A stretch of 64,000 bases of DNA from HXMU1420-2 sp034670145 (GTDB lineage: Bacteria; Pseudomonadota; Alphaproteobacteria; Rhodobacterales; Rhodobacteraceae): assembly GCA_034670145.1 (NCBI GenBank), contig JAXMOA010000001.1:186001-250000 (forward strand). The letters are read 5' to 3'. Below the pieces are notes generated by a model. The model did no database searches, was not told the origin of the DNA, and worked only from the letters and a program-made list of their open reading frames with translations. The position numbers were made by a program, and so were the translations under genes. Of the stretch, positions 17,438 through 26,131 are shown piece after piece. Each line of letters begins with the position of its first letter. The first letter of the stretch is position 1.

Positions 17438-19348
17438 TTATCCTCCCTCATGAAAGAAGTCATAAAGCTTTTGCGCCAAAGCCTCTGAAATCCCATCAAC
17501 TGCCTTTAAATCCGTCAGATCCGCCCGGGAAACGGCCTTGGCCGAACCGAAATGCGCCAGCAACGCCCGTTTGCGGGCCGCCCCCACGCCGGGGACATCA
17601 TCCAAAGGTGTCGCTCCAACGGCCTTGGCCCGTTTCGCCCGATGCGTGCCAATCGCAAACCGATGCGCCTCGTCGCGCAAACGTTGCAGGAAATACAGTA
17701 CAGGGTCATTGTGGCGCAGCGCAAAGGGCCGCTGCCCCAGCCGGTAAAACTCTTCCTTGCCGGCATCCCGGTCGACACCTTTGGCAACCCCAACAAACGG
17801 TAAATCAGCCACGCCATGCGCCGCCAGGATCTCGCCCACGGCACTGACCTGCCCGGCGCCCCCATCAATCAACAACAGATCCGGCCACATGCCTTTTTCA
17901 CGATCCGGATCTTCCTTGATCAACCGCGAAACCCGCCGCGTCAAAACCTCTTTCATCATACCAAAATCATCACCCGGCGTCAGATCCTCGCCACGGATGT
18001 TGAACTTGCGATAGCTGTTCTTCATGAACCCTTCCGGGCCCGCAACAATCATCGCGCCGACAGCGTTTGTTCCCTGGATATGCGAGTTGTCATAAACCTC
18101 GATCCGCTGCAAAGGCCCGTCCAGACCAAACGCCTGCGCAACACCGCGCAGCAATTTGGCCTGCGTCGCACTCTCCGACATCCTCCGCGCCAGAGACTCG
18201 CGGGCATTGCGCAACGCACCCGCCACCAGCTCGGCCTTTTCACCGCGCTGCGGAACCAACAACTCAACCTTGCGCCCCGCCTTTTCCGACAGGGCTTCGG
18301 CCATCAAATCGCTGTTCTCGATCCCATCCGACAGGATCAGCTGACGCGGCGGTTCCTTGTTGTCGTAAAACTGACCCAGGAACGCCTCCATCACTTCGGC
18401 AGGCGAACTATCCGCCATGATGCGAGGGTAAAAATCCTGATTGCCCCAGTTCTGATTGGCCCGGATGAAAAACACCTGCACACAGGCCTGTCCGCTGTCC
18501 ATATGCAGTGCAATGACATCCGCCTCGCTCACGCCTCTGGGGTTGATGCCCTGCGCCGACTGCACCGACGTCAACGCCCGGATCCGGTCCCTCAGCGCCC
18601 CGGCCCGCTCGAACTCCATCGCATCCGAGGCGCGCTGCATTTCTGCCGCCAGATCCTCCTGCACCTTGGTGGACCGCCCCGACAGGAACAGCTCTGCATC
18701 CCGCACGCTCTCGCCATAGGCCTCTTGCGAGATCAACCCAACACACGGCCCCGAGCAACGTTTGATCTGATACAACAAACAGGGACGCGTTCTGCTGTCG
18801 AACATACTGTCCGAGCAATTGCGCAGCAAAAACGCCTTTTGCAGCTGGTTCAACGTCCGATTCACCGCACCAGCACTGGCAAACGGGCCAAAGTAAGCGC
18901 CCTTTTCCTTTTTCGCCCCACGATGTTTCTTGATCAAAGGAAAACTGCGATCCTTCGACACCAGGATGTTTGGGAAACTCTTGTCGTCTCGCAGCAGCAC
19001 ATTGTACTTGGGCTTAAGCTGCTTGATCAGGTTCTGCTCCAGCAACAGCGCCTCAGTCTCGGTGCGTGTCGTCAGAAACATCATCTCACAGGTTTCGCGG
19101 ATCATCCGCTCAATCCGCCCCGAATGCCCCCCCGGCCGCGCATAGTTCGAAACCCGCGCCCGTAAATTGCGCGCCTTGCCCACGTATAGGACCCGCGATT
19201 GCGAATCCAGCATGCGGTAAACCCCTGGCGCCGCACTCAATGTCTTCAGATAGGCCTGAATACGGGCATAGCCGGTCAACGCGCCACCGGCCTCGGGCTG
19301 CCCGTCATCTGGCATTTCATCGGGATGGGGATCAGAGCTGTCGGTCAT
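17438..19348 (-). CDS. uvrC: UvrABC excinuclease subunit C
   Basis: 636 residues. Makes the 3' and 5' incisions in nucleotide excision repair. GIY-YIG nuclease domain near residues 37-120 (APGVYRML, VLYVGKARNLRARV), UVR coiled region around 210-250, RNase H-like C-terminal nuclease domain (IEVYDNSHIQGTNAVG, LLIDGGAGQ) and a terminal helix-hairpin-helix pair (DDVPGVGAARKRALL, VDGISEALAQKLYDFFH). The first 25 residues are an acidic, proline-containing extension. An AT-rich 289-bp region upstream should hold its promoter. Confidence 0.97.
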   Translation of the reverse strand: MTDSSDPHPDEMPDDGQPEAGGALTGYARIQAYLKTLSAAPGVYRMLDSQSRVLYVGKARNLRARVSNYARPGGHSGRIERMIRETCEMMFLTTRTETEALLLEQNLIKQLKPKYNVLLRDDKSFPNILVSKDRSFPLIKKHRGAKKEKGAYFGPFASAGAVNRTLNQLQKAFLLRNCSDSMFDSRTRPCLLYQIKRCSGPCVGLISQEAYGESVRDAELFLSGRSTKVQEDLAAEMQRASDAMEFERAGALRDRIRALTSVQSAQGINPRGVSEADVIALHMDSGQACVQVFFIRANQNWGNQDFYPRIMADSSPAEVMEAFLGQFYDNKEPPRQLILSDGIENSDLMAEALSEKAGRKVELLVPQRGEKAELVAGALRNARESLARRMSESATQAKLLRGVAQAFGLDGPLQRIEVYDNSHIQGTNAVGAMIVAGPEGFMKNSYRKFNIRGEDLTPGDDFGMMKEVLTRRVSRLIKEDPDREKGMWPDLLLIDGGAGQVSAVGEILAAHGVADLPFVGVAKGVDRDAGKEEFYRLGQRPFALRHNDPVLYFLQRLRDEAHRFAIGTHRAKRAKAVGATPLDDVPGVGAARKRALLAHFGSAKAVSRADLTDLKAVDGISEALAQKLYDFFHEGG

Positions 19349-19425
19349 GTCACAGCAATATGATTCTTGAGCGGCGTCTGCAATCTGAGGCCCGGGGTTT
19401 CAAGACAAAACAAATCCACGGTTTA

Positions 19426-19434
19426 TGTGGATAA
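19426..19434 (-). promoter_or_regulatory. Single consensus DnaA-box-like 9-mer
   Basis: TGTGGATAA on the plus strand is the reverse complement of the DnaA box consensus TTATCCACA. One near-repeat (CAGATAACTTA) follows but no cluster of boxes was found. It may be chance or a DnaA-regulated promoter of uvrC. Confidence 0.3.
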
Positions 19435-19494
19435 CTTTGCAGATAACTTATGCTCAATCGGAAATTTCCTAGCTATTACGGCGATTTCGCCGAA

Positions 19495-19513
19495 ATGCCT
19501 ATTTTTTAGGCAT
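19495..19513. terminator. ATGCCTA/TAGGCAT hairpin with T loop
   Basis: A perfect 7-bp stem around a five-T loop in the AT-rich spacer between the SDR gene and uvrC. It could be a weak terminator for the leftward SDR transcript or a protein-binding palindrome. Confidence 0.3.
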
Positions 19514-19637
19514 ATACGTAACGCATTGTTTTTTAGTTAAATTTTTCCTTACTCTCGGCAAGGTCATGGAATATAAGACAAAATTGTAACGCTTTGTTAA
19601 CACTGATTTACGCAGTGCAAAACTTTCCCGACGTCAA

Positions 19638-20417
19638 CTACTCAACACCCACAACGTCTGGCGTTTCCCATCCCAAATGCTGGCCACCATCCACGCACAA
19701 TAATTGCCCTGTGACAGCAGGAGCATCCAGAAAATAACCCAGCGCCCCGCAAATATCAGCCGGATTCGATCCGCGCCCCGATATGGTATTCGCCCGCTGC
19801 TTGGCAAAATGCTCTGCCGACTGGCGCCCCCCCTGCAACGTCGGGCCAGGTCCGATCCCATTGACCCGGATCGCAGGCGTCAGGGCCTGCGCCGTGGTGC
19901 GCGTCATCGCCCATAGCCCCATTTTGGCGATTGTATATGTCATGAACTCGGGCGTCAGCTTGCGCACACGCATGTCGATCATATTGACAACCAGGCCGGT
20001 CGCCTCAGGCTCGCCCATCTCGTTTTCCACCGGCTCGAGCCCCTGCGCGGCCATCGCTTGCGTCAACAACAGAGGTGCCCGCAAATTGGTCCCCAGATTT
20101 CGATCCCAGCTGCCGCGCGTGGCGGTATGGATCGTATCATATTCAAAGATCGAGGCATTGTTGATCAAACAGGTCACCGGCCCGCCCAGCGCATCCACCG
20201 CCAAAGGCAACAGCGCATTCACGCGCGCCTCGTCCATCAGATCCGCCTGCAACGCCACCGCCTTGCGTCCCAGCGCCTCAATCTCGGCAACCACTTCCTC
20301 AGCCCCTGCCGAGGACGAGGCGTAATGGACCGCGACGTCAAACCCGCGCCGCGCCAAATACAATGCCATCGCACGGCCCAGCCGCTTGCCCGCTCCGGTT
20401 ACCAACGCTCGCGTCAT
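19638..20417 (-). CDS. SDR oxidoreductase, pteridine/dihydromonapterin reductase-like
   Basis: 259 residues. NADPH-type Rossmann enzyme. The cofactor motif is VTGAGKRLG, with Arg in the place that distinguishes pteridine reductases (FolM/PTR1). NNASIFEYD follows, and the catalytic Tyr/Lys are in YTIAKMG. Probable role: reduction of dihydropterins. The ATG follows GGGAGGA. It lies upstream of uvrC in the same orientation, a neighbour relation I recall from related genomes. The C-terminus HLGWETPDV is typical of the group. Confidence 0.82.
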   Translation of the reverse strand: MTRALVTGAGKRLGRAMALYLARRGFDVAVHYASSSAGAEEVVAEIEALGRKAVALQADLMDEARVNALLPLAVDALGGPVTCLINNASIFEYDTIHTATRGSWDRNLGTNLRAPLLLTQAMAAQGLEPVENEMGEPEATGLVVNMIDMRVRKLTPEFMTYTIAKMGLWAMTRTTAQALTPAIRVNGIGPGPTLQGGRQSAEHFAKQRANTISGRGSNPADICGALGYFLDAPAVTGQLLCVDGGQHLGWETPDVVGVE

Positions 20418-20438
20418 CTCAAATCCTCCCGAACACGG

Positions 20439-21386
20439 TCAGATGATGACCGCCAACAAATACACAAAGTAGAGCGCAGTCAGCACCACACCAATAGGCC
20501 GCGTCAAATCCAACTTGAAAAACACAAATGGAACCAGAACCAAAGACGCCCCCAGCATGACCCACAGATCAAACCGCAACATCTCGACCGGCACCGGAAT
20601 GGTGCCAAACAAGGTCGCGACACCTGTAATTCCCAACAGGTTGAACAGGTTCGATCCAATCACATTGCCCAGCGCAACATCCGCCTGGCGCCGCAAGGCG
20701 GCCATAAAGGTCGTCGCCAATTCGGGCAGCGAGGTGCCAATGGCGACCAAAGTCAGCCCGATCACCGTGTCACTGACACCATAGCGATAGGCAATGATCG
20801 TGGCATTATCCACCAAGAGCGACGCGCCCAGCGGCAATCCCACCAATCCCAGAACCAGATACAGCGAAATCCGCCAATACGGCATATCCGGATCCGCATC
20901 CTCCAGCTCTTCCAGCTCGTCAGGTTCGCCCGCCGCACGATGCCCCATCGCATCGCGCAACGCCCCGCCCATAACCAGTCCCAGCGCCGCCAGCAAAACC
21001 AGCCCCGAAATCCAGGTCAGGCTGCCGACGAAACATACCGCGATAAACAGGAAAGACGCCGCTATCATCTGAATATAGCTTTTGCGCGTGTTGCACTCGC
21101 TGGTGTGCAAGGTCGCCACAATTGCCGGAACGCCCAACACCAGCAGGACATTCGCCGTGTTCGACCCCACAACATTGCCCAGCGCAATGCCCGGCGCATT
21201 GTCCAGAACGGCCTTGATCCCGATCAACAGCTCCGGCGCCGAGGTCCCAAACGCCACAATCGTCAAACTGACAATCAACGCCGGCACGCCCAAACGCAGG
21301 CTGAGGTTCACCGCCCCCTTGACCAGCGCGTCACCCGCCAGCAGCAAGATGACCAAACCCAGCGTCGCCAACAGCCAGGCAGTCAT
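20439..21386 (-). CDS. Calcium/sodium antiporter (CaCA family)
   Basis: 315 residues. Ten-TM cation exchanger of the YrbG type. Two inverted alpha-repeats are visible: FGTSAPELLIG with GNVVGSNTANVLLVLG in the first half, and IGTSLPELATT with GNVIGSNLFNLLGITG in the second. The loop between them is acidic (PDELEELEDADPD). Start at 21386 (MTAWLLATLG) overlaps the stop of the small CxxC gene as ATGA, so the two are translationally coupled. Confidence 0.93.
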   Translation of the reverse strand: MTAWLLATLGLVILLLAGDALVKGAVNLSLRLGVPALIVSLTIVAFGTSAPELLIGIKAVLDNAPGIALGNVVGSNTANVLLVLGVPAIVATLHTSECNTRKSYIQMIAASFLFIAVCFVGSLTWISGLVLLAALGLVMGGALRDAMGHRAAGEPDELEELEDADPDMPYWRISLYLVLGLVGLPLGASLLVDNATIIAYRYGVSDTVIGLTLVAIGTSLPELATTFMAALRRQADVALGNVIGSNLFNLLGITGVATLFGTIPVPVEMLRFDLWVMLGASLVLVPFVFFKLDLTRPIGVVLTALYFVYLLAVII

Positions 21387-21553
21387 CCCCGTCCCCCTCG
21401 GCCACAGCCGCAAGGGCCTTTGCCAATCCGATAGCGGCCGCATGATTTGCACTTGGCAGATTGCAACTGCTTCTGCCCTGGAAAGCGCAGCTTGCCGAAC
21501 ATGCCCAGAACGGCCACGCCCACCAGAAACAAAAGGACAATCTTCAAAATCAC
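21383..21553 (-). CDS. Small membrane-anchored CxxC protein
   Basis: About 56 residues from a GTG at 21553, one base after the stop of the S49 peptidase. The sequence has one hydrophobic helix (ILKIVLLFLVGVAVLGMF), a basic stretch (GKLRFPGQKQL) and a short zinc-ribbon-like tail with CKSCGR and CGCGRGG. An ATG 21 bases further upstream inside the peptidase gene is an alternative start. Its end overlaps the antiporter start. I recall similar small proteins after sohB-like genes in roseobacters, but function is unknown. Confidence 0.65.
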   Translation of the reverse strand: MILKIVLLFLVGVAVLGMFGKLRFPGQKQLQSAKCKSCGRYRIGKGPCGCGRGGRG

Positions 21554-21554
21554 G

Positions 21555-22352
21555 TCACATGCCAAAGCGCGCATAAGCAGCACGCTCCTCAATACCGGCG
21601 TAGGCATCCTGCACCGCCTGCGCACCCAGACGCGACAACATTGGCCGCTTCATCCCGTAACGACGCAATTTCACATCCGCCCCGAACCGCTCTTTCAGAT
21701 GCGGCAGCAAATGTCCCACCCCGTCGATCAAACCCAGCTCCTTGGCCTCCTGCGCCAACCAGACCTCGCCGGTGAACAACCGCTTGTCATCCTTCAGCCG
21801 CGGACCACGCCGGGTCTGAACATGGGTGACGAAATTCTTGTGAATCCCATCCAGCAAACCATGCAGCCGCGCCACATCCTCTTCCTTCTCGGGCTGAAAC
21901 GGATCCATCATCGACTTGGACTCTCCGGCCGTATGCACCCGGCGTTCCAATCCCTGCCGGGCCAGGAACACATGCGCGCCAAAGCCAGAGGAAATCACAC
22001 CAATCGACCCCACAACCGAGCTTTCATCCGCAAAAATCTCGTCCGCGGCCGCCGCCAGCCAATATCCGCCCGACGCGGCCACATCCTCGACAAAGGCCAA
22101 AACCGGAATGCCCTTGTCCTCACTCAATCGCCGGATCTGCGCTCCGATCAAAGAAGACTGCACCGGCGATCCCCCCGGAGAGCTGATCTCCAGAGCCACC
22201 GCAACCGGCTTGCCCCGCTTGAATGCACGTTCCAGCACAGGCCCCACATTGGCCGCCGACAGCGACCCACGCCCGGGCATACCAATCGCGCCCGACAGGC
22301 GCACAACGGCGACGATCGGGTCCTTGTTCAAAAAAGGCAGCTTCCACTTCAT
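21555..22352 (-). CDS. S49 family serine peptidase (SohB/SppA type)
   Basis: 265 residues. Inner-membrane-associated protease of the signal-peptide-peptidase family that degrades signal peptides or membrane proteins. The fold is clear: LEISSPGGSPVQSS, FVEDVAASGGYWLA with the nucleophile Ser in SGGYW, and VGSIGVISSGFG. This is the short single-domain form, and the N-terminus MKWKLPFLNKDP has no strong TM helix. ATG at 22352 is preferred to a longer frame with no family features. First gene of a coupled trio with the CxxC protein and the cation antiporter. Confidence 0.9.
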   Translation of the reverse strand: MKWKLPFLNKDPIVAVVRLSGAIGMPGRGSLSAANVGPVLERAFKRGKPVAVALEISSPGGSPVQSSLIGAQIRRLSEDKGIPVLAFVEDVAASGGYWLAAAADEIFADESSVVGSIGVISSGFGAHVFLARQGLERRVHTAGESKSMMDPFQPEKEEDVARLHGLLDGIHKNFVTHVQTRRGPRLKDDKRLFTGEVWLAQEAKELGLIDGVGHLLPHLKERFGADVKLRRYGMKRPMLSRLGAQAVQDAYAGIEERAAYARFGM

Positions 22353-22456
22353 GAGAGCCGATGTAGATTGGCAGAGGCCCGCAAACAAGAGAGGCAATCC
22401 GCCAATGCACCGCGTGCGGCAAATTAAATGTCAATTTGCGCCAGATTGACCACCGA

Positions 22457-23218
22457 TCAATCCCGCAATCGCCACCCTGTCCGAAAGATCCAGATGACAA
22501 TGGCCAGACACAAACTACAGAAAATGGCCACCGCGCACAGGCTGACCCCAACCGATACATCCGCCATCCCGAAAAACGACCACCGAAACCCCGAGATCAG
22601 ATAGACCACCGGATTGAACAGGCTGATGCTCTGCCAAACCGGCGGCAACATGGTGATCGAATAAAACGATCCCCCCAAAAACACCAGGGGCGTCACCACC
22701 AGCAGCGGCACCATCTGCAATTGTTCAAAATTGCGGGCCCAAATCCCGATGATGAACCCCAGCAGCGCAAAACTGACCGAGGTCAGAACCAGAAACGCCA
22801 TCATCCACACAGGATGCGCAATATGCAGATCCACAAACAGAAATGACGTGCCCAGAATCAAACATCCAATCAACATCGCCTTTGTCGCCGCCGATCCGAC
22901 ATACCCCAGAATGATCTCGGGGTAGCTGACCGGAGCGGACAGAATCTCGAAAATCGAACCGATGAATTTCGGGAAATAGATGCCGAATCCCGCATTTGAA
23001 ATCGCTTGAGTGATCACGCTCAGCATCACCAGCCCGGGCACGATGAACGCGCCATAGCTGATCCCCTCAACCTGCTGAATCCGGCTGCCAATCGCCGCCC
23101 CAAACACCACAAAATATAGCGATGTCGACAAGACAGGCGACACCAGTGACTGAATGATGGACCGGCGAAACCGGGACATCTCGAACTGATAGATCGCCGC
23201 CACTCCGCGCCAGTTCAT
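22457..23218 (-). CDS. ABC-2 type transporter permease
   Basis: 253 residues with six hydrophobic segments. The pattern is that of ABC-2 exporter permeases (daunorubicin/Nod type): N-terminal amphipathic segment, SPVLSTSLYFVVFG in TM1, GLVMLSVITQAISNAG, and FLGGSFYSITMLPP before the last TM pairs. The start overlaps the ATPase stop as ATGA with GGAGAAA upstream. It forms a two-gene exporter with the ATPase; cargo unknown. Confidence 0.92.
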   Translation of the reverse strand: MNWRGVAAIYQFEMSRFRRSIIQSLVSPVLSTSLYFVVFGAAIGSRIQQVEGISYGAFIVPGLVMLSVITQAISNAGFGIYFPKFIGSIFEILSAPVSYPEIILGYVGSAATKAMLIGCLILGTSFLFVDLHIAHPVWMMAFLVLTSVSFALLGFIIGIWARNFEQLQMVPLLVVTPLVFLGGSFYSITMLPPVWQSISLFNPVVYLISGFRWSFFGMADVSVGVSLCAVAIFCSLCLAIVIWIFRTGWRLRD

Positions 23219-24144
23219 GCCGTTTCTCCTGCCACCAGTCCAACAAAGATCTCTTCCAGCGAACTCTCATGCGTGCGCACATCCCGCAGCACCAAACCCG
23301 CCTGCGACACCCCGTTCAGCAACCGCGTGATCCCGGTCCGCTCCGAGCGGGCATCATACGTGTAAATCAGACTGTCCCCATCCGCCCCGATTTCCAAATC
23401 AAACGACGCCAGATTGTCCGGCACCCGCGTCACCGGCGTGTCCAGCTGAACCTCCAGCCGCTTTTGCCCCATGCGCTGCATCAGATTGACCTTGTCTTCC
23501 ACCAACAGGATTTCCCCCTGCCGGATCACCCCGACCCGATCCGCAATCGCCTCGGCCTCTTCGATGTAATGGGTGGTCAGGATGATGGTCACACCTTCTG
23601 CCTTCAAACCCGCCACGATCGCCCACATGTCCTTGCGCAATTCCACATCCACGCCCGCCGAAGGTTCGTCCAGAAACAGGACACGCGGTTCATGCGACAG
23701 CGCCTTGGCGATCAACACCCGGCGTTTCATCCCTCCCGACAGCGCCTTGACCTGATTGTCGCGCTTGTCCCACAGCGACAGCTTGCGCAACAAGGCTTCG
23801 ATAAACGCATCATCGCGCGGTTTACCGAACAGGCGGCGCGAAAACCGGACCGTTTTCCAAACCGTCTCAAACGGCTCCAGGTGGATTTCCTGCGGCACCA
23901 GACCGATCAAGGCCCGCGCCGCGCGAAAATCGGCCCCGATATCATAACCCGCAACGGTCACACGACCCGAGCTGGCCATCGTGATCCCGCATATGGTCGA
24001 AATCAGCGTGGTTTTTCCCGCCCCGTTCGGCCCCAGCAAGGCCAGGATCTCGCCCTCTTCAATCTCCAGATTGATCTGCTTGAGCGCCTCAAACCCACCC
24101 TCATAGATCTTACTCAACGCATCAACAGACAGGATCGCCGCCAT
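23215..24144 (-). CDS. ABC-2 exporter ATP-binding subunit
   Basis: 309 residues. DrrA/NodI-like ATPase with Walker A GPNGAGKTT, Q-loop GLVPQEIHLEPFE, signature LSGGMKRRV, Walker B LFLDEPSAGVD and H-loop TTHYIEEAEAI. A roughly 80-residue C-terminal extension is typical of the DrrA group. Start ATG at 24144 follows GGAGG; the longer in-frame extension is unlike the family. It couples to the permease that follows. Confidence 0.94.
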   Translation of the reverse strand: MAAILSVDALSKIYEGGFEALKQINLEIEEGEILALLGPNGAGKTTLISTICGITMASSGRVTVAGYDIGADFRAARALIGLVPQEIHLEPFETVWKTVRFSRRLFGKPRDDAFIEALLRKLSLWDKRDNQVKALSGGMKRRVLIAKALSHEPRVLFLDEPSAGVDVELRKDMWAIVAGLKAEGVTIILTTHYIEEAEAIADRVGVIRQGEILLVEDKVNLMQRMGQKRLEVQLDTPVTRVPDNLASFDLEIGADGDSLIYTYDARSERTGITRLLNGVSQAGLVLRDVRTHESSLEEIFVGLVAGETA

Positions 24145-24298
24145 CTCAGCCTCCAGAAATGAACGTATTTCGAAACAGGCAACGCAAAGATCCGCGCCCG
24201 GGCAGGAACGCCCTGCTCGGTTGGCCGGGTCATGTGCCCCAGCCCAACCGCAGGACAAAACGTCGAAATGGCCACATAGTTTGCGGCCGATCAGAGCC

Positions 24299-24829
24299 TC
24301 ACTCGCGCCCGGTCAAACGGCCCAGCCAGCCCTTCTTCTCGCCCTCAGCACCTGCAGGAGCCCGCTCCTCGTCCGAGGCGTCCTCAGCCGGCCCCTCGAC
24401 CGCCGTCTGCAAATTGGCGAAAAACTGATCCGCCATGCGCTTGGCAAACCCGTCGATGATCCGGCTGCCCAGCTGCGCCAGCTTGCCACCAACCTTGGCA
24501 TCCACATCATAGCTCAGCCGTGTGCCACCTTCGATCGCTTCCAAGGTCACCTCGGCACCGCCCTTTGCAAAACCAGCCGCGCCGCCCTTGCCTTCGCCGG
24601 TAATCACCAGCTTTTCATCTTCGACCAGATCCGACATCCGAACCTGCCCTTTGAAGGTGGCCTTCACCGGGCCAACCTTTTGCACCACAGTGGCTTCATA
24701 GCCATCCGTGACATTGCCAACGACCTCTTGCGCGCCAGGCACACAGGCCTTCAACGTCTCAGGATCCAACAGCGCGGCATAGACCGTGGCCGGATCGGCC
24801 TGAATATCCCGTGTATCACTCATTTTCAT
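24299..24829 (-). CDS. CoxG-like SRPBCC protein
   Basis: 176 residues. Carbon monoxide dehydrogenase subunit G family (SRPBCC/START-like fold). It shows YAALLDPETLKACVPGAQEV, the typical start, and LSYDVDAKVGGKLAQLGSRIIDGFAKRMADQFF. The C-terminus is a low-complexity acidic/basic tail. In CO dehydrogenase clusters CoxG helps membrane attachment, but no cox genes are here, so the role is open. The ATG at 24829 or the one two codons downstream could be used. Confidence 0.85.
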   Translation of the reverse strand: MKMSDTRDIQADPATVYAALLDPETLKACVPGAQEVVGNVTDGYEATVVQKVGPVKATFKGQVRMSDLVEDEKLVITGEGKGGAAGFAKGGAEVTLEAIEGGTRLSYDVDAKVGGKLAQLGSRIIDGFAKRMADQFFANLQTAVEGPAEDASDEERAPAGAEGEKKGWLGRLTGRE

Positions 24830-25007
24830 GGCTGCGCTTCCTCTCGGCTGATTTCAAAACGTCTCTGCGCTCCTGTCTATTGCAGTTTCACGGCAGGCGA
24901 AATCCCTACCGCCATCTGCGCAGCACTTGCGCAAGAATGCACAACACAATGATGGACAGTGGGCCCAACCATGCTACCGATAGGATATCATCGCTTAGGG
25001 ATCCAAG

Positions 25008-25982
25008 ATGAGCGCCCCAGTTTCCCGATCCACCGCAGGCATCCTGTTCATTGTCGCCGGGATGATCGCAATCTCGTTCAACGACATGATGATCAAAAAA
25101 CTGTCGGGCGGGTACCCGCTGCACGAAATCGTCTTTGCGCGCTCCTTCATAGGCATCCTGTTTTCCCTGATCATGGTCCAATTCGAAGGCGGCCTGGCAA
25201 TCCTCAAAACGGATCAACCCGTGCTGCACATCTGCCGTGGCCTGCTCGTCGTCGCGGCCAATATGCTCTACTTCGTCGCGCTCGCCGTGCTGCCCCTGGC
25301 CGATGCCACCGCATTGTTCTTTGTCGCGCCGTTGTTCATCACCTTGCTGTCAATCCCGATCCTCGGCGAAAAGGTCGGCGCCCTGCGGCTGGGCGCGGTC
25401 TGCGTCGGCTTTGCCGGTGTCTTGCTGATGCAACGGCCCTGGGCCGGGTCTGACATCCTCGACGTCAACCGGCTGATCCTGTTGCTGCCGGTCATCTCGG
25501 CTCTTGCCTATGCAATGATGCAGGTCCTGACCCGTAAACTCGGCGCCAGAACCAAAGCCTCTGCAATGTCCGTCTACATCCAGGCCACGTTCATCCTCGT
25601 CTCGATCGGCTTCTACCTCGTCGCCGGAGACGGACGGTTTGCCGTCGATCAAGAGGACGAAAGCCTGCGCTTCCTGCTGCGCGCCTGGATCTGGCCGGAA
25701 CAAGGCGACTGGATCTTCTTCCTCGGCCTCGGGATCAATTCTGCCATCATCGGCTATTGCCTCAGCGCGGCCTACCGCATGACCGACGCAGCCTCTGTCG
25801 CGCCGTATGAATATATCGCGCTGCCACTCGCCGTATTGTGGGGCTGGGTCATCTGGGGCGAACTGCCTGCCCCCATGGTCTGGCTGGGTATGGCGCTCAT
25901 CATGGGATCCGGACTGTTCGTGTTCTTTCGCGAAAACCAAAAAGCACGCGCCGTCGCACGTGCCGAAATAAAGGGACGCTGA
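25008..25982 (+). CDS. DMT family transporter (EamA domains)
   Basis: 324 residues with ten hydrophobic segments in two EamA repeats. The first repeat has SFNDMMIKKLSGGYPLHEIVFAR and LADATALFFVAPLF; the second has APYEYIALPLAVLWGWVIWGE. A metabolite or amino-acid exporter is probable. It stands alone before the peptide-type ABC operon, separated by a 149-bp promoter region. Confidence 0.9.
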   Translation: MSAPVSRSTAGILFIVAGMIAISFNDMMIKKLSGGYPLHEIVFARSFIGILFSLIMVQFEGGLAILKTDQPVLHICRGLLVVAANMLYFVALAVLPLADATALFFVAPLFITLLSIPILGEKVGALRLGAVCVGFAGVLLMQRPWAGSDILDVNRLILLLPVISALAYAMMQVLTRKLGARTKASAMSVYIQATFILVSIGFYLVAGDGRFAVDQEDESLRFLLRAWIWPEQGDWIFFLGLGINSAIIGYCLSAAYRMTDAASVAPYEYIALPLAVLWGWVIWGELPAPMVWLGMALIMGSGLFVFFRENQKARAVARAEIKGR

Positions 25983-26029
25983 CACCGGGTTTGCCATCAC
26001 GACTGACACCACGACCGCAAACCCAAAAC

Positions 26030-26076
26030 TCTGTCACATCACTGTTTCAATTAGTTTTCTTTCAATCTGTCACATC
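26030..26076. promoter_or_regulatory. Direct repeat TCTGTCACATC x2 upstream of ABC operon
   Basis: An identical 11-base element occurs at 26030-26040 and 26066-26076, 36 bp apart start to start, in the 149-bp gap before the solute-binding protein gene. The stretch between them is AT-rich (TTTCAATTAGTTTTCTTTCAAT). It could be paired regulator sites or part of the promoter of the rightward ABC operon. Confidence 0.45.
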
Positions 26077-26131
26077 CACTTCACAGCAACAATTTAGGCT
26101 GAACAGGTTCCAAATTTGTCAAGGATCTGTG

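Larger units (their letters stand above)
19349..19637. other. AT-rich 289-bp region upstream of uvrC
   Basis: This stretch is markedly AT-rich for the window, with long T/A runs at 19501-19560 and 19576-19606. It contains a consensus DnaA-box sequence at 19426-19434, a GGCGATTTCGCC palindrome (19480-19491) and a hairpin with a five-T loop (19495-19513). No coding frame is seen. It most likely carries the leftward uvrC promoter and the 3' end of the SDR transcript. Confidence 0.55.

Noticed and set aside
19349..19637. Chromosomal replication origin
   Set aside because: Only one consensus DnaA box was found and the usual origin neighbours are absent.
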